A stretch of 41,301 nucleotides of DNA from an uncultured Prevotellaceae bacterium (GTDB lineage: Bacteria > Bacteroidota > Bacteroidia > Bacteroidales > Bacteroidaceae). Below, one piece after another: positions 16,622-25,513 of the stretch (positions are counted from its first letter, which is position 1; each line of letters starts with the position of its first letter). The notes beneath the pieces were generated by a model, which worked only from the letters and a program-made list of their open reading frames with translations, was not told where the DNA came from and ran no database searches. Both the position numbers and the translations under genes were made by a program. Location: assembly GCA_946185285.1 (NCBI GenBank), contig CAMHIS010000017.1:1-41301 (forward strand), written 5' to 3'.

Positions 16622-17353
16622 TTAGACTATTCCTGACGGGCAGAATAATTGCTGCCAGGCGTCGCGCAAGTCGGTCATACGGTTGAAAAGCAGGTCGGCA
16701 CCCTCGTTGAGCAGAACGCTGTCGGGCAGAGGGCCTGTATTGACGGCAATGGTAAAGGCCCGGGCTGCCACACCAGCGTGTACACCGAGCGGTGCATTCT
16801 CAATGACGATGGTCTGCCAAGACTCTGTGCCTGCTTTCTGCATACCCATCAGATAAGGGTCGGGGGCGGGTTTGCCGCGCGTAACATCGTAGGCCGTCAC
16901 GATGTGATGCTCGTCGAGAAAGGCTCCGAAGTCCCGAAGTAGTCTGTTGATGAGTGGGCGCTGGCCGCTGCCGGTGACGACGCCAATGGTCAGTTTCATG
17001 GCATGGATGTGCTCCATGAGACTGATGACACCTTCCATTACCGATGCCTCGTCCATAAGGTGAAACAGACGGGTCTTCTCGTCGTACATCTTCTGGGCTT
17101 CTTCCAGTGAGATGTCTTCTCCTTTTTGTCTCTTCACCATCTGGCGTATCGTGTCGATGCCGCGTGCTCCTTCAGTGGCATAGGCGTCGGACTCTGTCAT
17201 GCGGATACCAAAGGAGGCCATTGACTGCTGCCAGGCAACGGCGTGGTGGGGCATCGAGTTGTAGAGTACGCCGTCCATATCGAAGAGCACGGCTTTGGGC
17301 TCAAACTGCTCAAAGCCGTGCTTCTCCAAATACTGTTTGATGTCTGCCTTCAT
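16622..17353 (-). CDS. HAD-superfamily hydrolase, beta-phosphoglucomutase-like
   Basis: 243 residues. Motif I is VLFDMDGVLYNS with nucleophile Asp25 and acid/base Asp27. A helical cap (HHAVAWQQSMASFG to ~100) follows, motif II is VVTGSG, motif III lies in TRGKPAPDPYL (Lys), and motif IV is in VIENAPLGVHAG. This is the subfamily of sugar-phosphate phosphatases and beta-phosphoglucomutases. Its start codon directly follows the pgi stop (TAA-ATG), so it is co-transcribed with glucose-6-phosphate isomerase, consistent with a sugar-phosphate substrate. Phosphatase versus mutase cannot be decided by eye. Confidence 0.85.
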   Translation of the reverse strand: MKADIKQYLEKHGFEQFEPKAVLFDMDGVLYNSMPHHAVAWQQSMASFGIRMTESDAYATEGARGIDTIRQMVKRQKGEDISLEEAQKMYDEKTRLFHLMDEASVMEGVISLMEHIHAMKLTIGVVTGSGQRPLINRLLRDFGAFLDEHHIVTAYDVTRGKPAPDPYLMGMQKAGTESWQTIVIENAPLGVHAGVAARAFTIAVNTGPLPDSVLLNEGADLLFNRMTDLRDAWQQLFCPSGIV

Positions 17354-18709
17354 TTATGCTTCTTTGGCAAGTCTTTCCTTGATGGCCTTCGAGTCGGCCT
17401 CGTAGCCGGGCTTGTCGAGCAGGGCAAACATATTCTTCTTGTAGGCTTCGACGCCGGGCTGGTTGAACGGGTTCACGCCGAGCACGTTGCCGCTGATGCC
17501 GCAGGCAATCTCGAAGAAGTAGATGAGCTGTCCGATGTAGTACTCGTTCAGACAGGGCACCGAGATGCGGATGTTGGGCACGCCGCCGTCGACGTGGGCC
17601 AGGCGTGTGCCGAGCTCAGCCATCTTGTTCACCTCGTCGACGCGCTTGCCTGCCAGGAAGTTCAGGCCGTCGAGGTTCTCGTCGTCGCTGGGGAACAGCA
17701 GCGTGCGGTTGGGCTGTTCGATGGAGATAACCGTCTCGAAGATGGTGCGCTCGCCGTCCTGAATCCACTGACCCATCGAGTGCAGGTCGGTGGTGAAGTC
17801 GACGCTGGCGGGGAAGATGCCCTTCTTGTCCTTACCCTCCGACTCGCCGTAGAGCTGCTTCCACCACTCGCTGACGAAGTGCAGCTTGGGCTGGTAGTTC
17901 ACCATGATCTCAATCTTCTTGCCTGCCTCGTACAGACCGTTGCGCACGGCAGCATACTGGGCAGCGAGGTTCTCGTCGAAGGGAACGTCCTTGCCGCAGG
18001 CCTTCTCCATGTCCTGGGCACCGGCAACGAGCTGTTTGATGTCGAATCCGGCGCAGGCGATGGGCAGCAGACCCACCGGCGTGAGCACCGAGAAGCGGCC
18101 GCCCACGTTGTCGGGGATGATGAACGACTTGTAGCCCTCCTTGTCGGCGCAGGTGCGGGCAGCGCCGCGCTTGGCGTCGGTGACGGCCACGATGACGTCC
18201 TTGGCAGCCTCCTTGCCCATCTGTGCCTCGCACTGCTTCTTCAGCAGACGGAAGGTGAGGGCGGTCTCGGTCGTTGTGCCCGACTTCGAGATGTTGATGA
18301 CGCCGAACTTCTTGTCCTTCAGGTACTCGGTCATCTCCGAGAGGTAGTCCTCGCCGATGTTGTTGCCGGCAAAGAGGATGGTGGGGTTCTTCTTGTCCTG
18401 TATGAGCCAGGCGAACGTGTTGCCGAGAGCCTCGATGACGGCACGGGCACCGAGGTAGCTTCCGCCGATGCCGGCCACGATGACCACCTCGCACTTCTCG
18501 CGCAGCGTGTTGGCCACGGCCAGTACCTCGTCGAGGAACTGTGGCGTGATGCCCGATGGCAGGTGCAGCCATCCGAGGAAGTCGTTACCGGGACAGGTCC
18601 CATTCTCCAAAGCCTCCTGAGCGGCCTTTACCTTCGGCTCGAAAGCCTTTACTGCGCCTGCCTCAAGGAAACAGGCGGCCTTTGTGATGTCAAGACTGAT
18701 GTTCTTCAT
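17354..18709 (-). CDS. pgi: Glucose-6-phosphate isomerase
   Basis: 451 residues, the usual length of the shorter bacterial enzyme. It interconverts glucose-6-phosphate and fructose-6-phosphate in the cytoplasm. Signature segments include [45 protein letters not shown] (phosphate-binding loop), [16 protein letters not shown] and [22 protein letters not shown] strong promoter lies upstream at 18756-18786 and the HAD phosphatase gene follows with no gap. Confidence 0.95.
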   Translation of the reverse strand: MKNISLDITKAACFLEAGAVKAFEPKVKAAQEALENGTCPGNDFLGWLHLPSGITPQFLDEVLAVANTLREKCEVVIVAGIGGSYLGARAVIEALGNTFAWLIQDKKNPTILFAGNNIGEDYLSEMTEYLKDKKFGVINISKSGTTTETALTFRLLKKQCEAQMGKEAAKDVIVAVTDAKRGAARTCADKEGYKSFIIPDNVGGRFSVLTPVGLLPIACAGFDIKQLVAGAQDMEKACGKDVPFDENLAAQYAAVRNGLYEAGKKIEIMVNYQPKLHFVSEWWKQLYGESEGKDKKGIFPASVDFTTDLHSMGQWIQDGERTIFETVISIEQPNRTLLFPSDDENLDGLNFLAGKRVDEVNKMAELGTRLAHVDGGVPNIRISVPCLNEYYIGQLIYFFEIACGISGNVLGVNPFNQPGVEAYKKNMFALLDKPGYEADSKAIKERLAKEA

Positions 18710-18755
18710 TGTCGTTGTTTTGCGTTATTTTTGGTTATAATGTCATTTCGGCTTG

Positions 18756-18786
18756 CAAAAGTACAAAATAATAGCGAAACGACAAA
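18756..18786 (-). promoter_or_regulatory. Promoter of the pgi-HAD unit
   Basis: On the minus strand TTTG (18783-18786) and TACTTTTG (18756-18763) are 19 bp apart, an excellent match. The pgi ATG is 46 bp beyond the -7 box. Confidence 0.75.
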
Positions 18787-18841
18787 GGATTTATTTTGAA
18801 TTTTCGTTTTCGTTCCTGAATTATCGTTGCCAATGCCAGCG

Positions 18842-20539
18842 TTAGTACTTGAAGCTTGAGCCGCCTACGAACTCGCGCATAATCGAGGTGGGCGGTATCT
18901 CCTTGTCGCTGATGGGCAGGAAGTAGTGGATGAACTTCAGCAGGCGGTGGGCCTCGCTGTATTCAGGGCAGTTCTTCGGCACGCTCGCCAGAATCAGCTC
19001 GGCGTGGATGCGCAGCACGGCGAACTCAATGTTCAGCGCCGAGTTGAACATCACGTCGGCGGTCTCCTGGTAGGGGAATATCCACTGCTCCTCGGCCTCG
19101 CAGACGTTCTTCCACTGGCTGATGGTCTGCTGGGCGGTGTAGGCGCCCTTGTTGTAGTCGCGGATGATGCGGCGCAGCAGTCGGTTGTCGCGCACGGGAA
19201 TCCAGTTGTGGTCATCGAGCGAGATGCTGGTTAGCGCCGAGATATAGACCTTGTACTTCAGCGAGTCGCTGACACCCTTGGTCAGCAGCGGGTTCAGGGC
19301 GTGGATGCCTTCGATGATGAGCACCGTGTCGCCCGACAGCCTGAGCCGCTTGCCGTTCCACTCGCGCTTGCCCGTCACGAAGTTGTACTCCGGCACCTCT
19401 ACCGTCTCGCCCTTCATCAGCCGTGACAGGTGCTCGCCCAGCAGCCGGTAGTCGACCGTCTCCACATTGTCGAAGTCGTAGTCGCCGTTGGGCAGTTTCG
19501 GCGTGTCCACACGGTTCACGAAATAGTCGTCTGTCGAGAACGATATCGGGCGCAGACCGCAGGCCAGCAGCTGCACCGACAGTCGCTTGCAGAACGTGGA
19601 CTTGCCCGAGCTCGACGGCCCCGTAATCAGCACCAGACGGACGGGGTTCTTCTTGCGGTGGAAGCGGCGGTCAATCTCCTCGGCTATCTGCACAATCTTC
19701 TTCTCCTGCAGGGCTTCCGAGACCTGAATCAGCTCCGAGGCGTGTCCCCGCATGATGGCCTTGTTCACGTCGCCGGCATTCGACAGCCGCATGATGATGT
19801 CCCAGCGCGTCTTCTCGGCAAACATCTCGAACGTCTTGGGCTGGTCCACCTTCTCGGCCAGCTTCGTGGGATTGTTCCAGTCGGGCACGCGCAGCAGCAG
19901 CCCCTCCTCGTAGCGCTCCAGTCCCCACACCTTCAGGTAGCCGGCACTGGGCACCAGCGGCCCGTAGTAGTAGTCGACGGTGTCGCCCAGCGTGTAGTAG
20001 TCGCTGTAGATCTGTCCGCAGGTCTCCAGCAGCTTCACCTTGTCCGAGAACCCGCGGTCAGTGAACACGCGGATGGCCTCCTCGTTGGTGGCCTCGGTGC
20101 GGCGGAAGGGCATGTCCATGTCGATGATTTCCTTCATCCTTGCCCTGATGCGCTCCACCATCTCGTCGGTAACCGTCCTCCCCTCCCTTGGGGAGGGGCC
20201 GGGGGTGGGCCTGAAGTTACAGTAGAACCCCCGGCACAGCGAGTGCTCGATGAAGAGCTTGCTCCCTGGGAACAGGTCCTGCGTGGCCTTGTAGAGCACG
20301 AAGCTCAGCGACCGCACGTAGGCACGGTGGCCGCTTCCCTCGCGGGCGTCCAGGAATTCTACGTCGCGGTTCTGGAACAGGCGGAACTTCAGTCCCTGCG
20401 ACACGTTGTTCACCTTTGCCGACACCACGGGGTACGGCAGCTTGATTTCGTCCTGGAACTCCTGGTAGACGTCCAGCAGCGAGCACCCCTCGGGGAAACT
20501 CTTCGTCGTGTTTGTATTCTTACAGCGTATTTGTAGCAT
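18842..20539 (-). CDS. TGS/SAD-containing nucleoside (uridine) kinase family protein
   Basis: 565 residues with the three-part layout of this family. Residues ~1-65 form a TGS-like beta-grasp domain (TTKSFPEGCSLLDVYQEF). Residues ~70-230 resemble the threonyl-tRNA synthetase second additional domain (SFVLYKATQDLFPGSKLFIEHSL). The C-terminal half is a phosphoribulokinase/uridine-kinase fold with Walker A GPSSSGKST, FSTDDYF, and an IIEGIHALNPLL segment. It probably phosphorylates a nucleoside; the role of the tRNA-synthetase-like part is unknown. An in-frame CCCCTCCC palindrome encodes FRPTPGPSPREGRTV just before EMVERIRARM, where homologues have a short loop. It follows the alpha/beta hydrolase gene by 13 bp. 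Confidence 0.87.
   Translation of the reverse strand: MLQIRCKNTNTTKSFPEGCSLLDVYQEFQDEIKLPYPVVSAKVNNVSQGLKFRLFQNRDVEFLDAREGSGHRAYVRSLSFVLYKATQDLFPGSKLFIEHSLCRGFYCNFRPTPGPSPREGRTVTDEMVERIRARMKEIIDMDMPFRRTEATNEEAIRVFTDRGFSDKVKLLETCGQIYSDYYTLGDTVDYYYGPLVPSAGYLKVWGLERYEEGLLLRVPDWNNPTKLAEKVDQPKTFEMFAEKTRWDIIMRLSNAGDVNKAIMRGHASELIQVSEALQEKKIVQIAEEIDRRFHRKKNPVRLVLITGPSSSGKSTFCKRLSVQLLACGLRPISFSTDDYFVNRVDTPKLPNGDYDFDNVETVDYRLLGEHLSRLMKGETVEVPEYNFVTGKREWNGKRLRLSGDTVLIIEGIHALNPLLTKGVSDSLKYKVYISALTSISLDDHNWIPVRDNRLLRRIIRDYNKGAYTAQQTISQWKNVCEAEEQWIFPYQETADVMFNSALNIEFAVLRIHAELILASVPKNCPEYSEAHRLLKFIHYFLPISDKEIPPTSIMREFVGGSSFKY
20180..20209. repeat. CCCCTCCC palindromic element inside the nucleoside kinase gene
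   Basis: CCCCTCCC (20180-20187) and GGGAGGGG (20191-20198) with a 3-base loop, followed by a GGGGGTGGG tract (20201-20209). In minus orientation it starts with CCCACCCCC, exactly as the NRPS copy at 32829 does, and encodes PTPGPSPREG. Confidence 0.8.
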
Positions 20540-20552
20540 GATAGTTATGTTT

Positions 20553-22295
20553 TTACCAGCCCCATTGTTTGAATCCCGTCTCGACGCCGGCCTCGATGAG
20601 CCATTTGGTCAGTGTCTGTTCGTAAAGCCTTGTCAGGTAGACTGCGGCCTCTACGTCCTCCTCTGTATCTTCGGCTTCAGCCAGCCGTGAGCCGTCGTCC
20701 GATGAGGTCAGGTACATATATACTTCCAGAATGTCCAGAATGGTAATGCCTGAGTCGTCAATCATCTCAAGAACGTCGGTAATGGTCAGGTCCACCTTCG
20801 CAAAGGTCTCGGATAGGCTGTTCAGTACGTCGAAGAAGTCGTGTCTGGGAACATAGAGCCGGCTCAGGTTGTCGTCGGGCTGCAATGTTCCGTTCCCAAG
20901 CTCCTCGCGGATGTCCTGCTCGAAGGAGCGGGAGAGGCCTTTGTTCTTGATGATTTTTCGCAGGTCGATGCCAATGCCTTCCAGATACTGGATGACCTTC
21001 TTGATATTCAGCGTACTCACGAATTCGTGATAATAGCGGTTCTGCTCACCCTCGTAGTAGATGACGGGCCACACCTGGGCGGCGGCCATTGTCTGAATGC
21101 CCCAGACGATGGCCGACTGCTGGTGCTTCAGCTTGAATACCACCATATTGGTCTGCAACGACGTCTTTCCCGGCACGATGCTCTTGGTGAATCCCTTCTT
21201 TGTCATCCAGGGGAGGATGCCGCGTACACACTGTATCGGAACGTAGTTGTCGTGGCGGCTGTGCTCAATGTAATAGTTCTTCGTGACGTCAGGCTCCCAT
21301 CCCTCGGCGAGGCTGATTTCCTTAAGCTTGGCCCTGAGCGCCTGGGCTTGTTCGCTGTTCTTGTCCATGTAGGCGGGCTGCAATACCTGACTGAGAGAGT
21401 CCAGGTCCATGATACCACTCCTTGATGCCACTCCCTTGTCCTTCGTGTCGAACAGTTCCTTGGCATGCGATGCTGTCGGCTCCTTGAACAGGTCGTGGTA
21501 GTCAATGCCCAGGTGGCAATTCTCGTTGACAGAGGTAATCATCAGCACGACGTCAGTCACGTCGTCGCAAGCATCTTTGTCCACATAGTCGGTGTAGATG
21601 CGCTCGAAGTCCAGTGGACCGCCGCCGGCAAAGGTCTTGTCAAACCGGATTCCCTTGTACTTGTCTACCGTATCAGTCAGCTTGGCGGCATACATCGACT
21701 CCGTACCGCCTTGCGAGAAGCCCATGTTGAACAGGTACTTTCCCTGTGGTATCTCTGCGTCGGTCAGCAGCTGCTGTGCGGCCAGCAGGCCGTCCAGGCA
21801 GTTGCGGGCGTTGGTGTCGCCACACAGATAGGCTATCGGATGGTTGATGGACGAGCCGTAGCCGATGTAGTCGCTCATGACCATGATGTAGTTGGGCTTC
21901 AGCGGATTGGCCAGCAAACCGCTGGGTATGTCGAGTCCGCCCTGTGAAGGGGCCTGGCTAGGCGACCCTATTGTGTAGTGGTTCATCATGATAACGCCGT
22001 CGCAAGGCACACTGCCGTCGACAATGTCCGAGGGCGCCATGATGATGCCGCTCACGGTGGCCGGCTGACCATCGGCATTGACCGACGGGTACTCGTAAAT
22101 ATACAGACGCACGTCGCGGCTGCCCAGCGAGAAACCTTCAATCTGCGCCTTGACCGTCGTGTCACACTCTGAGAGTATCGTGTATGCTTTGTCCTGTGCC
22201 GTTGCCTTCAGCGTGGTGCCGACGAATGCCAGCAGAGAGATGAGGAATGAGAAATGAGGAATGAGGAATGGGGTATGAGGTGTGTATTTCTTCAT
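20553..22295 (-). CDS. Secreted alpha/beta-hydrolase (lipase/esterase-like)
   Basis: About 580 residues. The nucleophile elbow is GFSQGG with Ser194; GVIMMNHYTIG and MVMSDYIGYGSS are earlier core strands of an alpha/beta-hydrolase resembling secreted lipases. The region from ~430 to the end is helical and acidic and not recognised. ATG 22295 is chosen because it begins a signal peptide; an upstream frame reaching 22472 lies inside the preceding gene. Oddly, the signal peptide (PFLIPHFSFLISLLAF) is encoded by the antisense of an ATGAGGAATGAG-type repeat. It sits 10 bp after the endonuclease-like gene and 13 bp before the nucleoside kinase gene. Confidence 0.8.
   Translation of the reverse strand: MKKYTPHTPFLIPHFSFLISLLAFVGTTLKATAQDKAYTILSECDTTVKAQIEGFSLGSRDVRLYIYEYPSVNADGQPATVSGIIMAPSDIVDGSVPCDGVIMMNHYTIGSPSQAPSQGGLDIPSGLLANPLKPNYIMVMSDYIGYGSSINHPIAYLCGDTNARNCLDGLLAAQQLLTDAEIPQGKYLFNMGFSQGGTESMYAAKLTDTVDKYKGIRFDKTFAGGGPLDFERIYTDYVDKDACDDVTDVVLMITSVNENCHLGIDYHDLFKEPTASHAKELFDTKDKGVASRSGIMDLDSLSQVLQPAYMDKNSEQAQALRAKLKEISLAEGWEPDVTKNYYIEHSRHDNYVPIQCVRGILPWMTKKGFTKSIVPGKTSLQTNMVVFKLKHQQSAIVWGIQTMAAAQVWPVIYYEGEQNRYYHEFVSTLNIKKVIQYLEGIGIDLRKIIKNKGLSRSFEQDIREELGNGTLQPDDNLSRLYVPRHDFFDVLNSLSETFAKVDLTITDVLEMIDDSGITILDILEVYMYLTSSDDGSRLAEAEDTEEDVEAAVYLTRLYEQTLTKWLIEAGVETGFKQWGW
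22237..22280. repeat. ATGAGGAATGAG low-complexity repeat encoding a signal peptide on the other strand
   Basis: Imperfect tandem units of GAGGAATGA/GAGAAATGA. The 19-mer ATGAGGAATGAGAAATGAG is shared with 13001-13024. Read on the minus strand it yields alternating Phe, Leu, Ile, Ser, Pro and His codons that build the hydrophobic core of the hydrolase signal peptide. Confidence 0.65.
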
Positions 22296-22305
22296 TGTCT
22301 TGATG

Positions 22306-23439
22306 CTATTTAATGATACGTTTCTTGTTGTCTTGATGCTGACGCTCGATGACGAGGCCTTTCGTGGGCTGGCCAATGCGCTGGCCGCCCAGGTTGTAGT
22401 ATTCAGCGTCGCCCTGTTCCACCTCCATAAGTCCGTTGACGCCGGTAACGGACGAAGACTCATTGCCCACAATCTGGAATGTGGCCGACAGAGGATAATG
22501 GTCGCCCAGCGGCTTGCCGTCCATGAGGTAGCCCTCCTTGTCGAGCTTCATGCTCACGGCCTTGATCTGCGTGCCGGTAGAGGGGTTTACATATAGAATC
22601 TTGTCAAGCACCTCACCACCGCTGATGCCGTCGTCTTTCGTTTCGGGGAACAGCCCCTTGTTCTGCAGTTCCACCCAGACATCTGTGACGGTGCCTTTGC
22701 CCGAACTGTTGATGGCGTCAATGAATGCAGCCTTCACGTTGTCCTGACCGTAGAAGCTGTTCATGTCGCCCATGATGATGATGGGGCGTGTGTCGAGGCG
22801 GCTGAGTATCTCGTCCTTGAGCTGCTGCCACTGCACCTGTCGGGCTTCCTTGTCCTTTGCGTCCTTGCCTTCCAGCTCGTCCTTGTCGTCGCTGGCATCC
22901 ATGTGCATGTTGTAGACCAGCAGGCTCAGACCGTTGGCGAGCGTCACATTGTAGCGGCGGAACCCCTTGGTGATGATATCGTCCAGCGCATGGCTGAACT
23001 TTCCGAAGCTGGCATTCCACGGCGTCCGTTCGGTCGACTCCAGGGTGATGTCCTTCTTCCAGAAGGTGCAAAGGCCGTCGCACTCGAAGCGGTGGTTCTG
23101 CAGGTGCAGGAAGTCGATGTCGCGCCCTTCAATGCCGATGTCGCCGCTCCATGTGTCGTTGGCATAGTCGTCCTCCATCCAGGGGATGAGCACATCGTGG
23201 TAGTTGAAGTCCTCTTGCATACAGACGATGTCATAGCCCTTCTTCATCAGGTACTTTCCGATTCTGGCCGTGCCTACTGCGCCAGGGCCGTCAGCATTCA
23301 CATTGACTACAAGAATCTTCTGCGGAAGGCCGTCGACGTTTAGCGTTGCAACACTGAAAGTCTCGGGCTGTTGGGCGCTTGTCCCCACACACAGCAGGGC
23401 CAGCAACGCAGTCGCGATTGTACGTTTTTTCGCTTTCAT
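22306..23439 (-). CDS. Secreted endonuclease/exonuclease/phosphatase family protein
   Basis: 377 residues. A signal peptide (TIATALLALLCVGTSAQ) precedes the EEP fold: VATLNVDGLP, IVCMQED (metal-binding Glu), YNMHMDA, IIMGDMNS (catalytic Asp/Asn) and LGDHYPLSATF (catalytic Asp-His). Members are DNases, sphingomyelinases or inositol phosphatases, and the substrate here is uncertain. The C-terminus (EYYNLGGQRIGQPTKGLVIERQ...KRIIK) matches a conserved tail on many secreted Prevotellaceae proteins, which may be a sorting or attachment signal. It is first in a three-gene minus-strand unit and has a very good promoter. Confidence 0.85.
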   Translation of the reverse strand: MKAKKRTIATALLALLCVGTSAQQPETFSVATLNVDGLPQKILVVNVNADGPGAVGTARIGKYLMKKGYDIVCMQEDFNYHDVLIPWMEDDYANDTWSGDIGIEGRDIDFLHLQNHRFECDGLCTFWKKDITLESTERTPWNASFGKFSHALDDIITKGFRRYNVTLANGLSLLVYNMHMDASDDKDELEGKDAKDKEARQVQWQQLKDEILSRLDTRPIIIMGDMNSFYGQDNVKAAFIDAINSSGKGTVTDVWVELQNKGLFPETKDDGISGGEVLDKILYVNPSTGTQIKAVSMKLDKEGYLMDGKPLGDHYPLSATFQIVGNESSSVTGVNGLMEVEQGDAEYYNLGGQRIGQPTKGLVIERQHQDNKKRIIK

Positions 23440-23477
23440 GTTTCCAGTTTTTTTAATCTATTAGTTGTATGTGGTGA

Positions 23478-23509
23478 CAAAGGTAGGAAAAAAATGGGGA
23501 AAAAACAAA
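23478..23509 (-). promoter_or_regulatory. Promoter of the EEP-hydrolase-kinase unit
   Basis: On the minus strand TTTG (23506-23509) and TACCTTTG (23478-23485) are exactly 20 bp apart, a full consensus match. The ATG is 38 bp downstream. Confidence 0.75.
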
Positions 23510-23527
23510 TAAATCAGGGAAATTGTG

Positions 23528-23535
23528 TATCTTTG
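23528..23535 (+). promoter_or_regulatory. -7 box of the menB-menC-menE unit
   Basis: TATCTTTG is an exact match, 28 bp before the menB ATG; a -33 TTTG is not visible at the right distance. It is arranged back to back with the EEP promoter. Confidence 0.55.
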
Positions 23536-23563
23536 CACAGAAATTGTAAAAAAAGGAAACAAG

Positions 23564-24421
23564 ATGGAAAAAAGACAGTGGAAAGAGATTCGTAAGTTCG
23601 AGGAAATCCTCTTCGAAGAGTATAATGGCATCGCCAAAATCACCATCAACCGTCCACACTATCGCAATGCCTTCACCCCGCGGACGACGTTGGAGCTGAG
23701 TCAGGCCTTTGCTGAGTGTCGTGAACTGGCTCGCATCCGGGTTGTGCTGCTGACGGGAGCGATGTCGGAAGTGCCCGAGGGCAAACGGCCTGAGGACGTG
23801 AAGCACGCCTTCTGTTCAGGTGGTGACATGCACGTCAAGGGACGTGGCGGCTACATTGACGACGAGGGCGTTCCGCGTCTCTCCGTGCTCGACGTGCAGA
23901 TGCAGATACGCCGTCTGCCGAAGCCCGTCATAGCGATGGTCAACGGCTATGCCATCGGCGGCGGCCACGTGCTCCACCTCGTCTGCGACCTCACCATCGC
24001 CAGCGAGAATGCCATTTTCGGACAGACAGGTCCCAAGGTTGGCTCCTTCGATGCCGGCTTCGGCTCCAGCTATCTGGCCCGTATCGTCGGCCAGAAGAAG
24101 GCGCGCGAAATCTGGTTCCTCTGTCGCCAGTACTCCGCCGCCGAGGCTGAGCGCATGGGTCTGGTCAACAAGGTCGTGCCCCTTTCGGAGCTGGAGGACG
24201 AGTGCGTCTGCTGGGCCGAGGAGATGATGCAGCGCTCGCCCATTGCCCTCCGCATGATTAAGGCTGGACTGAACGCCGAGCTCGATGGCCAGGCCGGCAT
24301 CCAGCAGCTGGCCGGCGACGCCACTATGCTCTATTACTTCCTCGACGAGGCCCAGGAGGGCGGCCGTGCCTTCCTGGAGAAGCGCAAGCCCGACTTCGAG
24401 CAGTATCCCAAGATACCCTGA
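23564..24421 (+). CDS. menB: 1,4-dihydroxy-2-naphthoyl-CoA synthase
   Basis: 285 residues of the crotonase fold. MenB cyclises o-succinylbenzoyl-CoA in menaquinone synthesis. Diagnostic segments are [66 protein letters not shown] and [26 protein letters not shown] 23564 fits the family start and follows an AAGGAAACA stretch that could act as a weak ribosome-binding site. menC and menE follow on the same strand; menF, menD and menH are not in the window. Confidence 0.95.
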   Translation: MEKRQWKEIRKFEEILFEEYNGIAKITINRPHYRNAFTPRTTLELSQAFAECRELARIRVVLLTGAMSEVPEGKRPEDVKHAFCSGGDMHVKGRGGYIDDEGVPRLSVLDVQMQIRRLPKPVIAMVNGYAIGGGHVLHLVCDLTIASENAIFGQTGPKVGSFDAGFGSSYLARIVGQKKAREIWFLCRQYSAAEAERMGLVNKVVPLSELEDECVCWAEEMMQRSPIALRMIKAGLNAELDGQAGIQQLAGDATMLYYFLDEAQEGGRAFLEKRKPDFEQYPKIP

Positions 24422-24469
24422 CGGCCAGTGCCGCTTCCAGGGCTAACGACTATCTTTACGCATACCTAT

Positions 24470-25513
24470 ATGAAAAGTAAGGAACTGAAAGTAACGACAA
24501 CGGAGCGTGTGCTCCATTTTAAGCGGCCGGCGATGACGTCGCGCGGGGTGTACACCGAGCGGCGCAGCTGGTTTGTGACCGTCAGCGACGGTGAGCGTTG
24601 TGGGGTGGGGGAGTGTGCCCCGCTGCCCGACCTCAGCTGCGACGCTCGGTCTGACTACGGTGAGGTGCTGCGGGGCTTCTGCGACCGTCTGGAGCAGACG
24701 GGCGAGATTCCCTACGAGGCCATGCGCGACTTCCCCTCGATGCTCTTCGGGCTCGAAACGGCGGTACTTAGTTTAGAGTGTAGCACTCTACACTCGACAC
24801 TCTATAACACGGCTTTCAGCCGCGGCGAGGTGGGAATTCCCATCAACGGACTGGTGTGGATGGGAAACTATGACGAGATGCTGCAGCGGATGGAGCAAAA
24901 ACTGGAGCAAGGGTTCCGCTGCGTGAAGCTGAAGATTGGGGCCATCGACTTCGACCAGGAGCTGGAGCTGGTGCGCCGAATCCGCGACCGCTTCTCGTTC
25001 CACGAGGTGGAACTGCGGCTCGACGCCAACGGTGCTTTCCCGTTTGAGGAGGCTCTGTACAAGTTGGAGCTATTGTCGCAATATAATATCCACAGCATTG
25101 AGCAGCCCATCCGGCAGGGACAGTGGGGCTATATGGCAGAGTTGTGCCGCGAGTCACCGCTGCCCATCGCCCTCGACGAGGAGCTGATAGGCGTGAACGA
25201 CCGCGAGCAGAAGTCGCAGCTGCTGAACATCATCAAGCCCGCCTACATCGTGCTGAAGCCGTCGTTGCATGGCGGTATGGCGGGTTGCCGCGAGTGGATA
25301 GAGACGGCACGCCAGCACGACGTAGGTTCGTGGATAACGTCGGCCTTGGAGAGCAATGTGGGTCTGAACGCCATTGCGCAGTTCTGCAGCAGCGTCTACG
25401 GCGACCATATTACGATGCCGCAGGGGCTGGGCACGGGGCAGTTGTTTACCGATAATATTCCGATGCCGCTGGAGATACGCGGCGACCAACTGTGGATCTC
25501 AAGGAATTCTTAG
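24470..25513 (+). CDS. menC: o-Succinylbenzoate synthase (enolase superfamily)
   Basis: 347 residues. It dehydrates SHCHC to o-succinylbenzoate. Active-site segments are present in order: KLKIG (Lys pair), LRLDANGAF (metal Asp), IEQPI (Glu), ALDEELIG (Asp), VLKPSLHGG (Lys). ATG 24470 is preferred over 24428 because MKSKELKVTTTERVLHF fits the family N-terminus. In the N-terminal domain SLECSTLHSTLYNTAFSRGE is coded by a TAGAGTG/CACTCTA palindrome, while the following GIPINGLVWMG is conserved. It overlaps menE by 22 bp. Confidence 0.92.
   Translation: MKSKELKVTTTERVLHFKRPAMTSRGVYTERRSWFVTVSDGERCGVGECAPLPDLSCDARSDYGEVLRGFCDRLEQTGEIPYEAMRDFPSMLFGLETAVLSLECSTLHSTLYNTAFSRGEVGIPINGLVWMGNYDEMLQRMEQKLEQGFRCVKLKIGAIDFDQELELVRRIRDRFSFHEVELRLDANGAFPFEEALYKLELLSQYNIHSIEQPIRQGQWGYMAELCRESPLPIALDEELIGVNDREQKSQLLNIIKPAYIVLKPSLHGGMAGCREWIETARQHDVGSWITSALESNVGLNAIAQFCSSVYGDHITMPQGLGTGQLFTDNIPMPLEIRGDQLWISRNS
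24774..24795. repeat. TAGAGTG palindromic element inside menC
   Basis: TAGAGTG (24774-24780) pairs with CACTCTA (24784-24790); alternatively GAGTGTAG (24776-24783) pairs with CTACACTC (24788-24795). A further ACACTCTA follows. The repeated GTGTAG/CTACAC content is unlike the GC-rich codons around it. Confidence 0.6.

Noticed and set aside
17243..18799. 518-codon plus-strand frame opposite the HAD and pgi genes
   Set aside because: Antisense shadow of two well-conserved enzymes; composition is biased (Val, Leu, Gly, Asp) with no motif.
22296..22472. Longer start for the alpha/beta hydrolase
   Set aside because: The extra 59 codons overlap the preceding gene in another frame and would bury the signal peptide.
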